From Phragmites australis (taxonomy: Eukaryota > Streptophyta > Magnoliopsida > Poales > Poaceae), in NCBI RefSeq assembly GCF_958298935.1, contig NC_084921.1:7636001-7700000 (forward strand): DNA of 64,000 nucleotides, written 5' to 3'. This document shows, piece by piece, positions 21,455 through 33,838 of this stretch. Position 1 is the stretch's first letter, and each line of letters begins with the position of its first letter. The notes below the pieces were generated by a model. That model ran no database searches. It had not been told where the DNA came from and saw only the letters and a program-made list of their open reading frames with translations. Position numbers and translations under genes: made by a program.

Positions 21455-24400
21455 CGTGTGGAGACGATGGAATATATTAGGTACTAGTTTTGTTTTGATG
21501 CCATGAAATTTTTAGAAGAGAGCTCTGCATCTACATAAAGTGGCCCTAACTGTTGTTTCAAAATTTGCCACCCATTGCTTGACTGATATCTGACTCTTGG
21601 GCCCCGTATTATTAGACATCGACATGGTTTTCAAAACGCAGCATTGACTACTAAATTTTCTTGTATTATACTACTCATGAAACAACAAAATTATAATATT
21701 ACAAAACTACCTTTTGAGACTAATCTACTTATATCATTTTAAAAATATTCAAATTCACGACATAAAATTAGATCTATTTCCTTGGGTTTTTCACCGGTTT
21801 TCCATCAAATAAATCACTCAGTTGTGAGGTTTTTAGATCCGATTTCCCCTAATAAACTAGATCAACTATCTCTTTTTTTAATAAAATCGGCATAGCTTGT
21901 ATCGTCCTTTAAAAAAAAGATTTATTTACTGCATGCAACCTAACACGTCACTTATATGTGATTAAAGAGAGTATTATATAAAGCAGTGGCATGAATATAT
22001 GTTCTGTAGCGCTCTTGGTAGGATCAAGTAGTAAAGTACCTGTGTTAAGGATGCATGGGGGCCTAAGATATAGTATCTCATGTTGCTATCCTAGAGATAC
22101 AGTGAGAACCATGCATTGCATATATCAGGCTGCTTGCATGGTGTGTGTCCACTGCCACTGTGCATGCATGTTGTGACAGTACGTGTTATTATTGCGCTAT
22201 TAGAATCACGTGCTACATGGCTGGCGCACGCAGTACCACTTGTATGCCTTATGATATGCTCAATTAATTATCTTTTTTAGCTTACACAGTACTACTACTG
22301 TCACTATCGTTGGCAATGACTTCTAGTAACTCATCTCTTGTCGTTAGCGGTGACATTCCTTCATGTTGCTTTTTAACGACCATTCATTCAGTAGTTCTTG
22401 TACTGCTCCTAGTCATGTAGTCATGCATGTGTAGCTATATAATTTAGCACCAGTCATGTTCATGCACTAGAGATTAAAAAAATGGAGTTGAATAAATTCA
22501 GAATAGATAAGCAAGTTCGATCAGGACATGTTTAGCCTACTTCAACGTTACCAAGTGTGTGTACAACATCAATTAGGAGATACAATAATGTGGGTAACCA
22601 ATCCATCTTCTAAGCCTGCGCCATAAGTTGAAGTCCTCAGCCGGCTTGTAACTAACAAGAAATCATGCAACTGAATCGATCTTGAGCTGAAGCTTTTGGA
22701 CAAGCCCTAGCTTGGCCAAACAGAATTCGACTAGCGTGTGCAGTATGAGCAGTACAAAGGCATGGAGTCCTTCCAAAGGCCGGGCATGCATGAGGTGAGG
22801 AGCTTGGGCTTAGCGAATAGACGAGAAGCGCACCAAAAGAAGGGCAGCAGAGGCAGGGAAAGAGGACAGAAAGAAAGGACGGGAGAGGGGGAGCGAAAGA
22901 TTTGCATCGTGAGCAGGCAGCAGAAATGTGTACGCAGAGCCAGTCACATGCGAGTAGAGGGGCCAGGCTGCCAGGCTCTCATGCAGCGCAATGCAGTTCA
23001 TGCAACCCTAGCCCGTCTTGGTCCCAGACACTGACACACTCGCAGCTCCCAGCTGCTTCCCCGTTCCTCGATCACCTGCTGGCCGGCCGCATGCTGCCAC
23101 TCTGTGATATGTGTGGCTGAGGTGGTCTCACTGCCCGATCATTATGAAAGCAAATTCTGTAAGATCGGATTCTACAAAAGAACTTTATTCTATATGATCG
23201 AGTTTTTTTAAAAAAAAATTCTTTGTGATGACACGTGTTCTACCTTTCTCTTCAGCCTAGCCGTTAGACTAGAGGATGTGTGGCTGGATTAAAGTTTTAC
23301 GAAAACCTTTCATAAGAAGGTCTTATAAAATTTGTTTCCCATCACTATCGCTTGCCAGTTTACATGAAAACTCTCATGGGCCCCATGCATGTACGCCTTC
23401 TTCAACCTCCAGCTTCACGACATCTCTCCATCGCCATGCATGGCGTGTAGTTACGTGGAGACAGGCGCCTCAGTCAATGGTGTGTGAGCTGAGTGGAGCG
23501 GTCGACCGGGTACCGGAAAAATAGCTGGGATCATGTGCCGAACTACTACCTGCACCATTTATCACGTACACACGCACCATTTATCTCTTTGGTATGGTTA
23601 TGACTACTACTACTACCTGCAGACGACTCGTATGTATGCATGCATGGATGTTTTGCTCGATCAAAGATGAGATGTATTAGTGGATGCTGTAGTGCCGATG
23701 ATTGTACGCACGATGCGCATTTATTTATTTTTAGTTTTTTTACGAGTCACGCATGCCACTGGCAGTATGGCAACACTACTCAGGAGGCGATGTACGGTCC
23801 TTCCTGTCCCGTTGCAAAAGAAGAGAAAAAAAAATGCAGCAAACGATACTAATGCTTGAGTAAATTCAGCATAACGACACATACATTAGTCAAATATAAA
23901 CAAAAAACTGCACTTTCAGGAAATGTTTTCACAAAATCACATGCTATACTTGACATGTGTACCTGTTGTAAGCTTACGCACACTTCTAAAGGATTCTCAT
24001 TCCAGCCACCAAGCTTTGATCGATTAACTGGTGGACCCACTTGTAAGAGACACTTGGTGAGTTCATGCTACTGTATTCGAAGGCAGTAACAACTAGACTT
24101 TGTGGAGATATAATTGCAAGAAAATATAGAGAGTCTGCACCATGCACCACGCAGTACACCGATCAGGGATTTTTCCCACCATGGGGCTGGCAATATCTTG
24201 GAGCAAGAAAACAAGACGACCTCAAAAGGCAAATTAACGTACGTACGTACGCCCTGCTGCAGCCTGCAGGCAGGCGGTGGTCCTCGATCGATCCTAGGCT
24301 AGCTGAACGCCTACTGCTTACACATCTGATCATCTCAAGTGTCCAGCGCTGCGGCTGCTTTGTAAGAGGTGCCCTGCTTTGTCCTCATGCTCTTGCTACT

Positions 24401-24585
24401 AGTTGCTGCTGCCTGATGCAACCTAATGGATGAGGGTCCATTCCATAACTCAAGTTTGTCCAAAAGGCGCGTTACCCATCGATCTCCAACTAACACTTCT
24501 TATCCTCCTCCTTTTACAAGGTTAATTATGTAAAAACTACTGTCTATAATAATTTAACCCGTGCTTCTCCTCCTCCTCCTCTTCA
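21455..24585. other. intergenic, no gene recognised
   Basis: AT-rich 21600-21980, then mixed sequence with GCATGCATG motifs. Open frames of 61-122 codons lack motifs and occur on both strands. Upstream or downstream regulatory DNA of the neighbouring genes cannot be told apart here. Confidence 0.4.
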
Positions 24586-24586
24586 T

Positions 24587-24652
<66 letters not shown>
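24586..24652. repeat. compound (TG)n(GA)n microsatellite
   Basis: About 13 TG units followed by about 20 GA units without interruption. Confidence 0.97.
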
Positions 24653-24654
<2 letters not shown>

Positions 24655-25034
24655 TTATTCTTCCCGGACATTGCGAGCGAAGTCAGCGAACGTCGATATG
24701 GACCCTGAAGTCAAAACCCTTCGATAGCTAGGACTGCTGCATGCGATGAGTTGACCTCGCAACATGATTTTCACAAAAAAAAGAATTGACTTTCCAACAT
24801 GAGGTTGTACCGACAGTAGCTTTCAGGCTATTCATCACCCTGTTTTGATCGGCGTGTCCACGGGAAATTGCGTTCCAGTTTGGGCGCTGCACACCCCGCT
24901 AGGCTTTCGCCGTCCTACGTCTCCAGCTCCATGTCCGGCGACATCACCCCTGAAAACCTGGCAGTTATGGGTAAAAGATTGCACTGCATCGCAAGGCATG
25001 CACGAAAAGAAACAGGCTCAGAGACCAATGGAAC
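24653..25034. other. intergenic, no feature recognised
   Basis: Nothing supported between the microsatellite and the hAT element. A 119-codon frame at 24845-25204 runs into the element and has no motif. Confidence 0.4.
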
Positions 25035-25711
25035 TCGGGACGAAAACGAATCGGAACAGTCGAGAAAACCTTATAACTGTTTTTCTTTTCATATTTTCTC
25101 TCGAAAATAGGAAAATTAGAAATAAGTACAAATTTGAGAATGTCGGGATATTGAAAATAAATCAATCCGAACGGAAACACGCTGGTATCGGTCAGGAACA
25201 ATAATTCAAACCGGGAATACCGACTCATAGAACCATAACTTCTAGCATCGACGCGACATATAATTAATTCACACCAACAAAAGTAATTCATACTATAGGC
25301 AAATAGATAACGTAGTAACATAAGTATTATGTCGTAACTCAAGTACTCAATACAACACTATCACACAAAGACTAAAGACAAAACAGACGGAAGAGCTTAG
25401 ACAATATCGGTAAGTCAACCGAGACTAGATTATTAGCGTATTGGAGAAGTTTGAGATAGAGATGATGTTTAGGCTAATCGGCTAGACTTGACCTATAGGC
25501 TATATTGTAATTTGTAAAATTTAGTCTCAATTAGAAAAATAGAAATCTCAACGAGAAATTTCCGATTAAAAATGAGATACCAATATATATTGATCAGGAA
25601 ACAACAAAACCATTTTCGTCCTATTTCCACATAAGACTTAAAAATCCGAAAATAGTCAGAAAAATATAGAAAACAGATCAAAATAGTTGATTCCATCCGT
25701 TTTCATCTCTA
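25035..25711. mobile_element. hAT-type non-autonomous element, 677 bp
   Basis: The left end TCGGGACGAAAACGAATCGG pairs with the reverse complement of the right end, TAGAGATGAAAACGGATGGA. Flanks are AATGGAAC (25027-25034) and ATTGGAAC (25712-25719), an 8-bp duplication with one change. Related sequence occurs at 16920-17130 and 41520-41750, so this is a small family in the window. Confidence 0.7.
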
Positions 25712-25719
25712 ATTGGAAC

Positions 25720-25961
25720 ATCATTTCTTCCTACTCAATTTCCCAGCGGCTGCGTGTTGTGTACAAGGTGGAGCAACTTCAGCAAGCTCCATCAGCAAAG
25801 CACTACAAATATGCGTAGGGTTTTCTACCCATCTGGCTACTTACAAGTTACTACCGCTCACTGATATATGTAGAAATATATATAGTCTTTGCCCTTGCCC
25901 ATAAATATAGTTGCGGTTTGCGGATACTATAGTGTTCAGTGGACTACATCTATCGATCTAA
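25720..25961 (-). other. probable 3'UTR region of the SMP-C2 gene
   Basis: Directly follows the stop codon of the gene at 25962. AT-rich with TATAGAAATATATAT motifs. No poly(A) signal was assigned with confidence. Confidence 0.4.
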
Positions 25962-28900
25962 CTAGTACGGCGTCTTTGCAGGGCTAGATGATGTTCTAAT
26001 GATTTCAGAACCAAGCTCATGTATTTTACGCAACAACATTGCCTTCTCCCGCTCGAGCTGTTCTATGTACAGTTCCTGCTCGATCTGGATGCTTTCCATC
26101 TCTGTCACGGCTAACGACAGGGCCTCTGGGTCACCGCCCTCGTCAACCAAGCCAGTAAATTTCTTCAAGCTGTCTCTCATCTGTGAAAATCACAGCATGT
26201 TCATCACACCATCAGAAATTAATATTAGGGAGAATGAGAAGGGTGTGTCACAAGTAAACAGTAAGAACAGATACATTATTCAAACAACCAAGCTTCGAAC
26301 CTGTGTCGATATTGTGTGTCCTTTGCCTGATGCATCTGTCGCTAGCGTGGTTTTCTTTTCCAAGTTTGGTACCCTTCGCGCAATTTTTACATGAATTTCT
26401 CCACTTTTTACTCCTTGGAGTGGTATCCATTTTTCGGCAGATTGATTTGGAGAGAGCATGCTGTATTCGACAGTGCAATGGCCAATACTAGCGGTTGGAA
26501 GGACAGCGTTGTGATCCTTGACATGCAAAATCAGGGGTTCTCCAGTTTCTGGGAACTCAAATGTCTGGTTCCACTGCGGAGAGAGTGTTTTGTAAATGAC
26601 CTGCACAGAAAGAACAAGACAGCTTGAACAAATTGCTACTTTTCCATACATAACATCAACGAAGAACAGGCTGGCCAGGTGGCCATAATTCTTTCTGAAC
26701 TCAGATGTACCAAACTACAAAAAATGGCAAAACCGTAGCTGGGAGAGTGTATACTAAAAAGTAACAAGCATGCTCAAATTACTGAGGAAGCTCTTCCATT
26801 ATGCAAGTTGCGAAGAACATGCTGCTACTAATCTGAACTCTGAGGTAACCCGCTAAGTAATAATAATGCCAGAGTAGGACTACTACTCCAGCATTCTGTT
26901 GTAACTCTATTACTTAAAGAAAAGCTCCTCAGAATCAGTATTACTAGCAGGTAACATTAGGCAGAGATTTCATGCAAACATGGTTGGTTTCACTAAAATT
27001 TATATCAAACCTTGGTTCGTTTCTTGTTGCTCCCGTAGTGCATTCTGACATAAGGATCACTAGTGCCTCTCAGATCGGCAGCAACAAGATCTCTGGCTTC
27101 AATTATAACTAGCTCAATCCAACCAGCTCCAACCTTATTACTTGAGCTCTGAAAAAGGAAGGACTAACAAAGATTTCAGAAGCAGAAACCAAATTGATGA
27201 AATGGTATAACAGTACCAATTATGTATAACTGCCTGTACATGATGAATAATGGAGGGTTGCGCGATTATCAATGAACTAGTTTTTTCTGGAAACTTCAAA
27301 GATTTACATTTCTAATGTGCGCCCTCTTACAAATGCTGGTAGTGGTGCCATGCTCTTCACAATCCAATTTGATGCTTAACAGGAAAGAACATACCTTCAT
27401 GCTATTGCTGTCATCGTTCTTTCCTGGCTCTATTTCAAGCCTGATCTCTCCCGAATTTACCTTTTCAAGTGGGACCCAGACATCACGGCTAGCACCATCT
27501 AAAAGTCCCTCTAAATTAACTCTTGCACTACCGATGCTTTCATCACCAAATGTATCTGCATTATAGCATTTGATCTGTAGATATTCACCACCAGCGATCT
27601 CATCGAACTCAAACTTGTCATTCCAAACTGGTCGAACTGTATGGGACAGCGTTTTCGTTTGGTATAGAGCCTAATAACAAAATTAAATGTTAGCATTTGA
27701 ATTTTGAAATTGTCTTAACTGAATAGTTAGTGAAACTAGAGCAAGGGAACAACTAACCTTTCCGTACTGAAGTTTCACATAAGGATCACATTTTCCAGAT
27801 TTACTATTCACTGTAAGGGCCCTGCCCTCAACTACTCGGACCCTAAGTTTCCTTCCTGTTCTGGACTGAAGCTTTTGTGATCCATCAAATGGGGATTGAA
27901 GTCCATCGCTCAGAGAATTGCCCAATGTAACCGACCCATCAGAGAATTGCCATTCTTTTAGCACAAGGCTAACAGTTAACTGCAAACAAATGCGTTCAGA
28001 ACAGCTTCACACCTCATTCATAGAAAAAATAAGCCAGAACAAGGTAAGAAATGGCATTGCTTGCCTTTCTTATAGTTACCCAATTTCTAGTTGAACAAGT
28101 AAGAACAGAATACAAGTAATTTGCAAAAGAAGAGATCATGCAACAACTGAAACAGATCAATATATGGAGATGCAACTTTTTGAAAGTTTTGTGAAAGTCA
28201 CTGTTCTAGAAGGTAAAAGTATGAGCACTACTAGTATCAACATTGCGATATTATCATCAAAATGACACCTGATTATTCTGCCCTTTCTAAGAAATTGGCT
28301 AAATAGCTTCTGAAATCCAATTGAATGAAATTTTTGTTACTTCCACAGGTTCTTTAAAAGTTGTTGGCCTTCTCCCTAATGCTTTCTCGTTCTTTCTCGC
28401 TTCCAAAAGTGCTAGTAAAATCAACAATCAATAGAACAGCCTTTTTTGTATAATCTATCAAATATTCCAACCATAAAGTCAGGCAGTTTAACAGAAAATT
28501 AAATGTAGAACTATGGAAGCATTTGAAGTTTACAACTATAAATGTTACAGAGGTCCTCATGCGTGATACTTCACAACATGTATTGATGATAACCTCCTAC
28601 AAACATATGGCATAATGGCAGACCAGACAGGCATGGTGATGACTTAAGAAAACTAGCCATCACATGTTATTCAATTCCTATCAATCGGGCATTAATGCCT
28701 TACAATCTTATATCAGGACTAAAAACTAAAGTAGAAATGTAAATCAAAAGGCAAGGTACCTGGCCCTGACTATCCTCAAATGGAACAACCATTCCAACTT
28801 CTTGTCCGCAATGCTCCGTATGTTTTGCGATGACGCCAGAGTTATGCCCTATAGCCCAAAATATTGTTGAACCATCATGAACATACTTGACCTGTTTACA

Positions 28901-31900
28901 TTATTTTCTTGAGTGTCCTTGGATATGTGGGAAGAACCACAATTGAACAAGAGTATGGGAAAATTCACTAAAATAAAAATAGCTTTATCTCTAGCATACC
29001 TTTATCTCACAGCTTGTCAAGTAATTAAATTTGACACCACTGGAATCCAATTCATATAGAAGAAACTTGACAACACCCATCTCTCCATGCAGTACCATGT
29101 TAAATGTTCTGTTCCATGTAGGATTTGGACCCTTACAGGTACTTGTTTTTCTCATCAAATTGCCAACTTCTACCTCAACAAATGTCTGTGATACCTTGCT
29201 ATCAGCAATTACAGACATGGTTCCTCCACTTGAGCTTTGGTGGTTCCCTAACTCAATAGCTGTGCTCCTTCTGCCAAAGTTACTAGCTGAAACAACAGTA
29301 ACTGAAAGAACACCTCCAACTGCTCGTTTCTTTAGATCTACTGATGGCAAAGAAAAACATAGGCGGCGAGGTTCAACCATTGTCTTCACTATGGTTTCAG
29401 TCAAAAGCTTTACCTACACAGTTCATGAATTATGCATTAGAAGTCATTAGATTTAGCATCCAAACTATGTTATACAATGGATGCCATTACATTAAGAGAC
29501 TAAAAGATATGAACGAATTTTTAGGATGAGTCGATTTGAACTAAATCCTTAGGATTTTGTCCCTAAACGACCAACACAAACCCACCAGCCATGTTGAGAC
29601 ACCTGGCAACTCCATACCAGGCATTGCTTGGCTTCCACCACTGCCAAATGCTACCCCAATCCTGACTTCTGGGGTAGATTCAAAAGAATAGAGGATAGCT
29701 TCACCATCAAGTATAGGTGATAGTAGAAGCTGCAACAATGTAATCTGAATCAGAGATAGTGTAAAAGCTCAATCCGGCCCAGCAGTATACATGATAAAAA
29801 GCTCAATCTGGCACAGCCAGAGTGACTGATCGAATAATCATCAATTCAAACTTCAGACTACTTGTACATATAGCGTAATCCAGGCACAAAAGCATAAATA
29901 TTGTAAGCTTTGAAGTGATGGAAGTACTTATGTACCCAAACTTTTGTGCTCTGCAGTAAAATATTAAAATGTATAGTTTTTTTTTCGAAATACCTAAAAT
30001 GAATAGTATTCAGTGAAATAACACAGTCAAAGTGTACTATATTCAAAATATGAAGTGTCATGCGAACCAGTTGTTTTCCTATGTCAATCACTCAAAAGTA
30101 CATATGGCTCAAAAGGACCACTTTTCATCATAGCTGCTCATTGTCAGCCAACTCAACCTATTTACAATGATGGAATTTCTCAGCTTCCAGAATTAAGAAA
30201 TGTGTTTTGCAGAACTACAAAAACAAGATGTAATAAGTAAATGAAAAGGACAAACTATGGAGAGAGGAAAGGCCATACATCTCCCTTGATGTGAATGCTG
30301 TTTATAACAATGCGGCAAGTGCCAATAAGTGGCTTTGCTAATTTTGCCAAAAACATTACACTCATCTCGTGGCTATTCCAATCAAATCCCAAGCGCATGA
30401 CTTGCTGTCAGAAAAACAAGGAGATAATATCAGTGAAGATGTAGTTACTAAATTGCATACCCCATAAAAGTATGTACTCTCTCTGTTTCTTTTTATAGGG
30501 CGTATTAGGGTTTGAAAAAGTCAAAGTTCGTAAGTTTTGACCAACAATTAGTTAAATTATGTGCATGTTTAGTGTACAAAAGTTGGATCAATAGATTTGT
30601 ATTTCATAGATCTTTTAATACAATATCGATTTTGTAGCAAATGATAATATATTGTAAGAGAAATTAATGGTCAAAGTATACTTTTAAAAACCTTTTCAAA
30701 TCCTAATACGCCCTATAAAAAGAAATGGAAGGGAGTACAAAAATACAGAATCTCTCCAGCTCCTTAGGACAAAATATCAAGGAAAAAGTCCATTTTACTC
30801 CCCAAACTATGTCTGTAGTCTGGATAATCCCCTGAACTATTAAACCGTTTGTTTTACTCCCCAAACTTCAAATATTGGATCACATAACCCCCTGAGACCG
30901 GTTTTACAAGTGGTTTTGCCATTGTGGCTGCCATGTCACCCGGTTTTTGCCACCTAGCTGCCATGTCATCTCTCTCTTTTGCTGGCACGCACCAAGGACG
31001 CGCTGGCGGCCTCGGCGGCGGTGATCTCACCGATGGGGCGACCGGTAGAGTCCTGCAGCAGCACTGGTGCACAACTGTGATCTCATTTGAGGGGTTGGGG
31101 TTTGACGAGCCTTGCCGGACGATGGTCGATGGCGAGCACCCAGTCGCGGCGGTGGTCGGCGCACATGGCTGGCCGAGCTGGTGTCGTGCTGCGAGGGAAA
31201 AAGCACGCGCAAAATGTTCACCGGGGTCGGACAGTGCTCACCGCGCAACGGGTTGGGAGGGAACAGCTCAGGTGGTGTTGGTCCGTCGGTGAGGGGTGGA
31301 GTTGGCCACTGGAGACGAAGAAGACAGCCTCAATTCGCTCGGGGAAGGGGTGGATTCAAGCGAAGGAAGGTCGGTGAAGCTTCAGGCGACCTCTAGCTGT
31401 TCTCACCTAAGCTCAGCGTGCTCGGATCCGATTGGATTTCATCGAATTTGGCCAGCACAGTGGGAAAAGACGGGCGGCGGTTTGCTACTCGGCTCTGCTG
31501 TGCGCGTGCAGCTCTGGAGAGGGAGAATGGGGAGCGGAGAGTAGAGGGGAGCGGTGACGAGAGCCGAGCACGGCGCGTGCGGTGCTCGGCCTGGCCACTT
31601 GCTCTGGCAGCGTGACGATGGGATGGCCGGCAGGCATCGCGGCCAACCTCCTTTGCGCAGCGCCAAATGGGAAGAAAAGAAGACGCTGACAGGTGGGCCT
31701 GTGTGAACAGTGAACAGTCCACGGTGGCAAAATCACTTGTAAAACCGGTCTCAGGGGGTTATGTGATCCGGTATTCGAAGTTCGGGGGAGTAAAACAAAC
31801 GGTTTAATAGTTCAGTGGGTTATTCAGACTACTGATATAGTTTGGAGGAGTAAAATGGACTTTTTCCAAATATGAATGAAGATGGAAACATGAAACTACT

Positions 31901-33838
31901 AAGCCTACAGGGGAACTGAGCTACTTGTTTGTATATACAAATATTACAAAGCTGTCATCCGAATCAACGAAGACATCATTAATAGTACTGTATGCATCCA
32001 AAGATTCATCTCTTTTACTAAAAAAACTTCAATGATGTGGAGTCAGTTTGCTTAATTAGACATCCAAAAGTACTGTCAATAAGCTAAATCACTGTCATAT
32101 AATTCTGTAGAACTACAAAACTGCCTAATACTTCTCTATCCCTCTTAAGTAAATTATGGGCAAGTGTAACTTTCAGATGCACACAAGTACAGGATAATTA
32201 ACAACTAACCTGGTCACCAGAAGTGATCCAGCGCATCCCCTGATCTCCTAAGGTTGGTGGACAAGAACCAAGTGAAAATTCCTGTAATTCTATTTTATCC
32301 TGGTGATAGGAAATCAAAAACATCAGTACTGAAATCAGAAGAGAAACAAATGGAGAAAAACCTTTTTTTAAAAAACTTACTACTAGTTTTGGTTTTCGAC
32401 TCTTTAAACGTCGCTGCAAAATCATAGAGCTCTGTCAGCTGTGTATGGAAAATGCAGGATAGCAGCTGCATATATTGTGATACATATTTAATATGTCAAA
32501 TAAAAGAATATGCTAGTGATTATCTTTTTTGGGACCTATCCAATTCCGAGAATCAAATACACCTACATCTATCTAAAATGACCTATCAGAAGCTTGTTGG
32601 CCCTCTAATGGTAACAAGCAATTAGAACCTCTAAAGTTCATTTGCTAGATTATATTCAAGCATAAAATTTCTAAGGGTCAGTTTGTGGTTATTGCTGCTG
32701 CGCTTATTCTTTTAATATATTGAGAAAACCTCAGTTTGTTTGGGAAATCAAATTAATTTTAAACAGAATCCGTTATGCAACCTTGTTTCTCTCACATTTG
32801 TTGGGTAATTTGGAACACATTAACATCTCCATTTGCAACTTAGATTAAAAGAAAAGCAGTTAGCCAAACACTAAATTTTTAAAAGCAGTTCTGCAAACGA
32901 GATTACAATAATCCACCTCAATGTCAAACAAAGTCTAAGTATAACTGAGTTCTTTCATGAATCAAGCAAGAATAATGGTAGATTGGTCCTAGAGCCCTAG
33001 TGTCTAATGCTATAGAGTTATAGAAAATAGATTCCTCAGAAAAAGAGATACAGAGAACAAATATTCAGCAAGGATGCAGAAGAAAACCTCAACAGTAGAT
33101 TGAAACCTTCTTGCTAGTTTTGGTTCCATGTAATTGGGCCAAACTTGTAACAAAAGTTTGTTCAACCACTCGCAAGGCTCTATCGGTGTGGTGGGCTACA
33201 GAAGACATAAAAGTAGTACGATTGAGAGTCTAATGTATAGAAACCAATAAAAATAAGTAAAGGAGCATACTGTTGTGTTCAGTATAAGATGCTTCCATCT
33301 TTTGTTCAAATCATCTACAGTTATCCTCCTTTTAAATCTCCCATACTGCAATTAATCATACAATAAGGTAAGAAGACAAAGCAAAACAGGGGAAGAAACA
33401 ATTCCTAAAAAGAAAAGGAGCAGGGCAGAAGCACAATGTTGCTTGATATTAATCTTCCCTTGGATGTATGAGCACTTCACATTTTTCACAGCCCAAAGGG
33501 CAGATCAGGACTTCATAATCAAGAAAAGAACAATTGCTCATGCCAAGTTACAAATTGTCATCTCAAAAGCTGAATGGTTCAAAGAAATTGAGCTAAATCC
33601 ATCACATCCATTAATCAGTTCAGATAAAGAACATGATAGAAACAAATACCTGAATGGTTGCCCAAACGGCAGCGCCGAGGGGAACCCAGTTTGAGAATGG
33701 CACAACCCACCTTTCGACGAACCACACAAACAGGCCAAGAGGTATAAGGAAGGGCAGCAAGGGCTGCTCCACCATGACCTGGTTAAAGAACTCCCGTGCA
33801 TCCTTGCCATACAGTTTCATCAGCTTCTTCTTCACCAT
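25962..33838 (-). CDS. SMP and triple C2-domain membrane protein (plant synaptotagmin/NTMC2 type), 14 exons
   Basis: Minus-strand exons: 33650-33838, 33271-33345, 33088-33195, 32381-32413, 32210-32299, 30279-30404, 29586-29729, 29000-29413, 28760-28891, 27758-27979, 27395-27670, 27011-27148, 26301-26600, 25962-26180. Total 821 residues, all introns phase 0. An N-terminal hydrophobic hairpin (residues 26-42 and 49-61) is followed by an SMP lipid-binding domain (about 94-270, with EWLNKLLLQVWPNY) and three C2 domains (about 285-430, 480-600, 611-740). A C-terminal coiled coil (about 760-810) ends the protein. Domain order and length match plant SMP-C2 proteins such as Arabidopsis NTMC2T3/SYTF, which tether and move lipids at ER contact sites. 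The second and third C2 keep loop aspartates (CDPYVKL, TSDPYVRM). The first lacks the usual Asp loops. Start at ATG 33838; an in-frame extension upstream to about 33940 is open but has no ATG. Confidence 0.9.
30477..30735. mobile_element. Stowaway-like MITE in intron 6 side of the SMP-C2 gene, 259 bp
   Basis: TA flanks both ends. The left end CTCTCTCTGTTTCTTTTTAT and the reverse complement of the right end, CTCCCTTCCATTTCTTTTTAT, continue as an inverted repeat of more than 40 bp (both read on into AGGGCGTATTAGG). It lies in the intron between exons 5 and 6 (30405-32209). Confidence 0.9.
30772..30780. repeat. left 9-bp target duplication of the Mutator-like element
   Basis: AAATATCAA here and AAATATGAA at 31868-31876: eight of nine bases equal. 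Nine-base duplications are typical of Mutator-like transposons. Confidence 0.75.
30781..31867. mobile_element. non-autonomous Mutator-like element (MULE), 1087 bp, with about 150-bp inverted ends
   Basis: Starts GGAAAAAGTCCATTTTAC and ends with its exact complement. The inverted repeats run on through ACTCCCCAAACT, AATCCCCTGAACTATTAAAC and ACATAACCCCCTGAGACCGG to about 30925, pairing with 31730-31867. The interior (30930-31725) is clearly more GC-rich than the flanks and has many open frames on both strands but none recognisable. Could be a Pack-MULE that captured host sequence. It lies in an intron of the SMP-C2 gene. Confidence 0.85.
32675..32935. mobile_element. Tourist-like MITE in intron 3 of the SMP-C2 gene, 261 bp
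   Basis: TAA flanks both ends (32672-32674 and 32936-32938). The left end GGGTCAGTTTGTGG pairs with the reverse complement of the right end, GACTTTGTTTGACA. It lies between the exons at 32381-32413 and 33088-33195. Confidence 0.7.
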
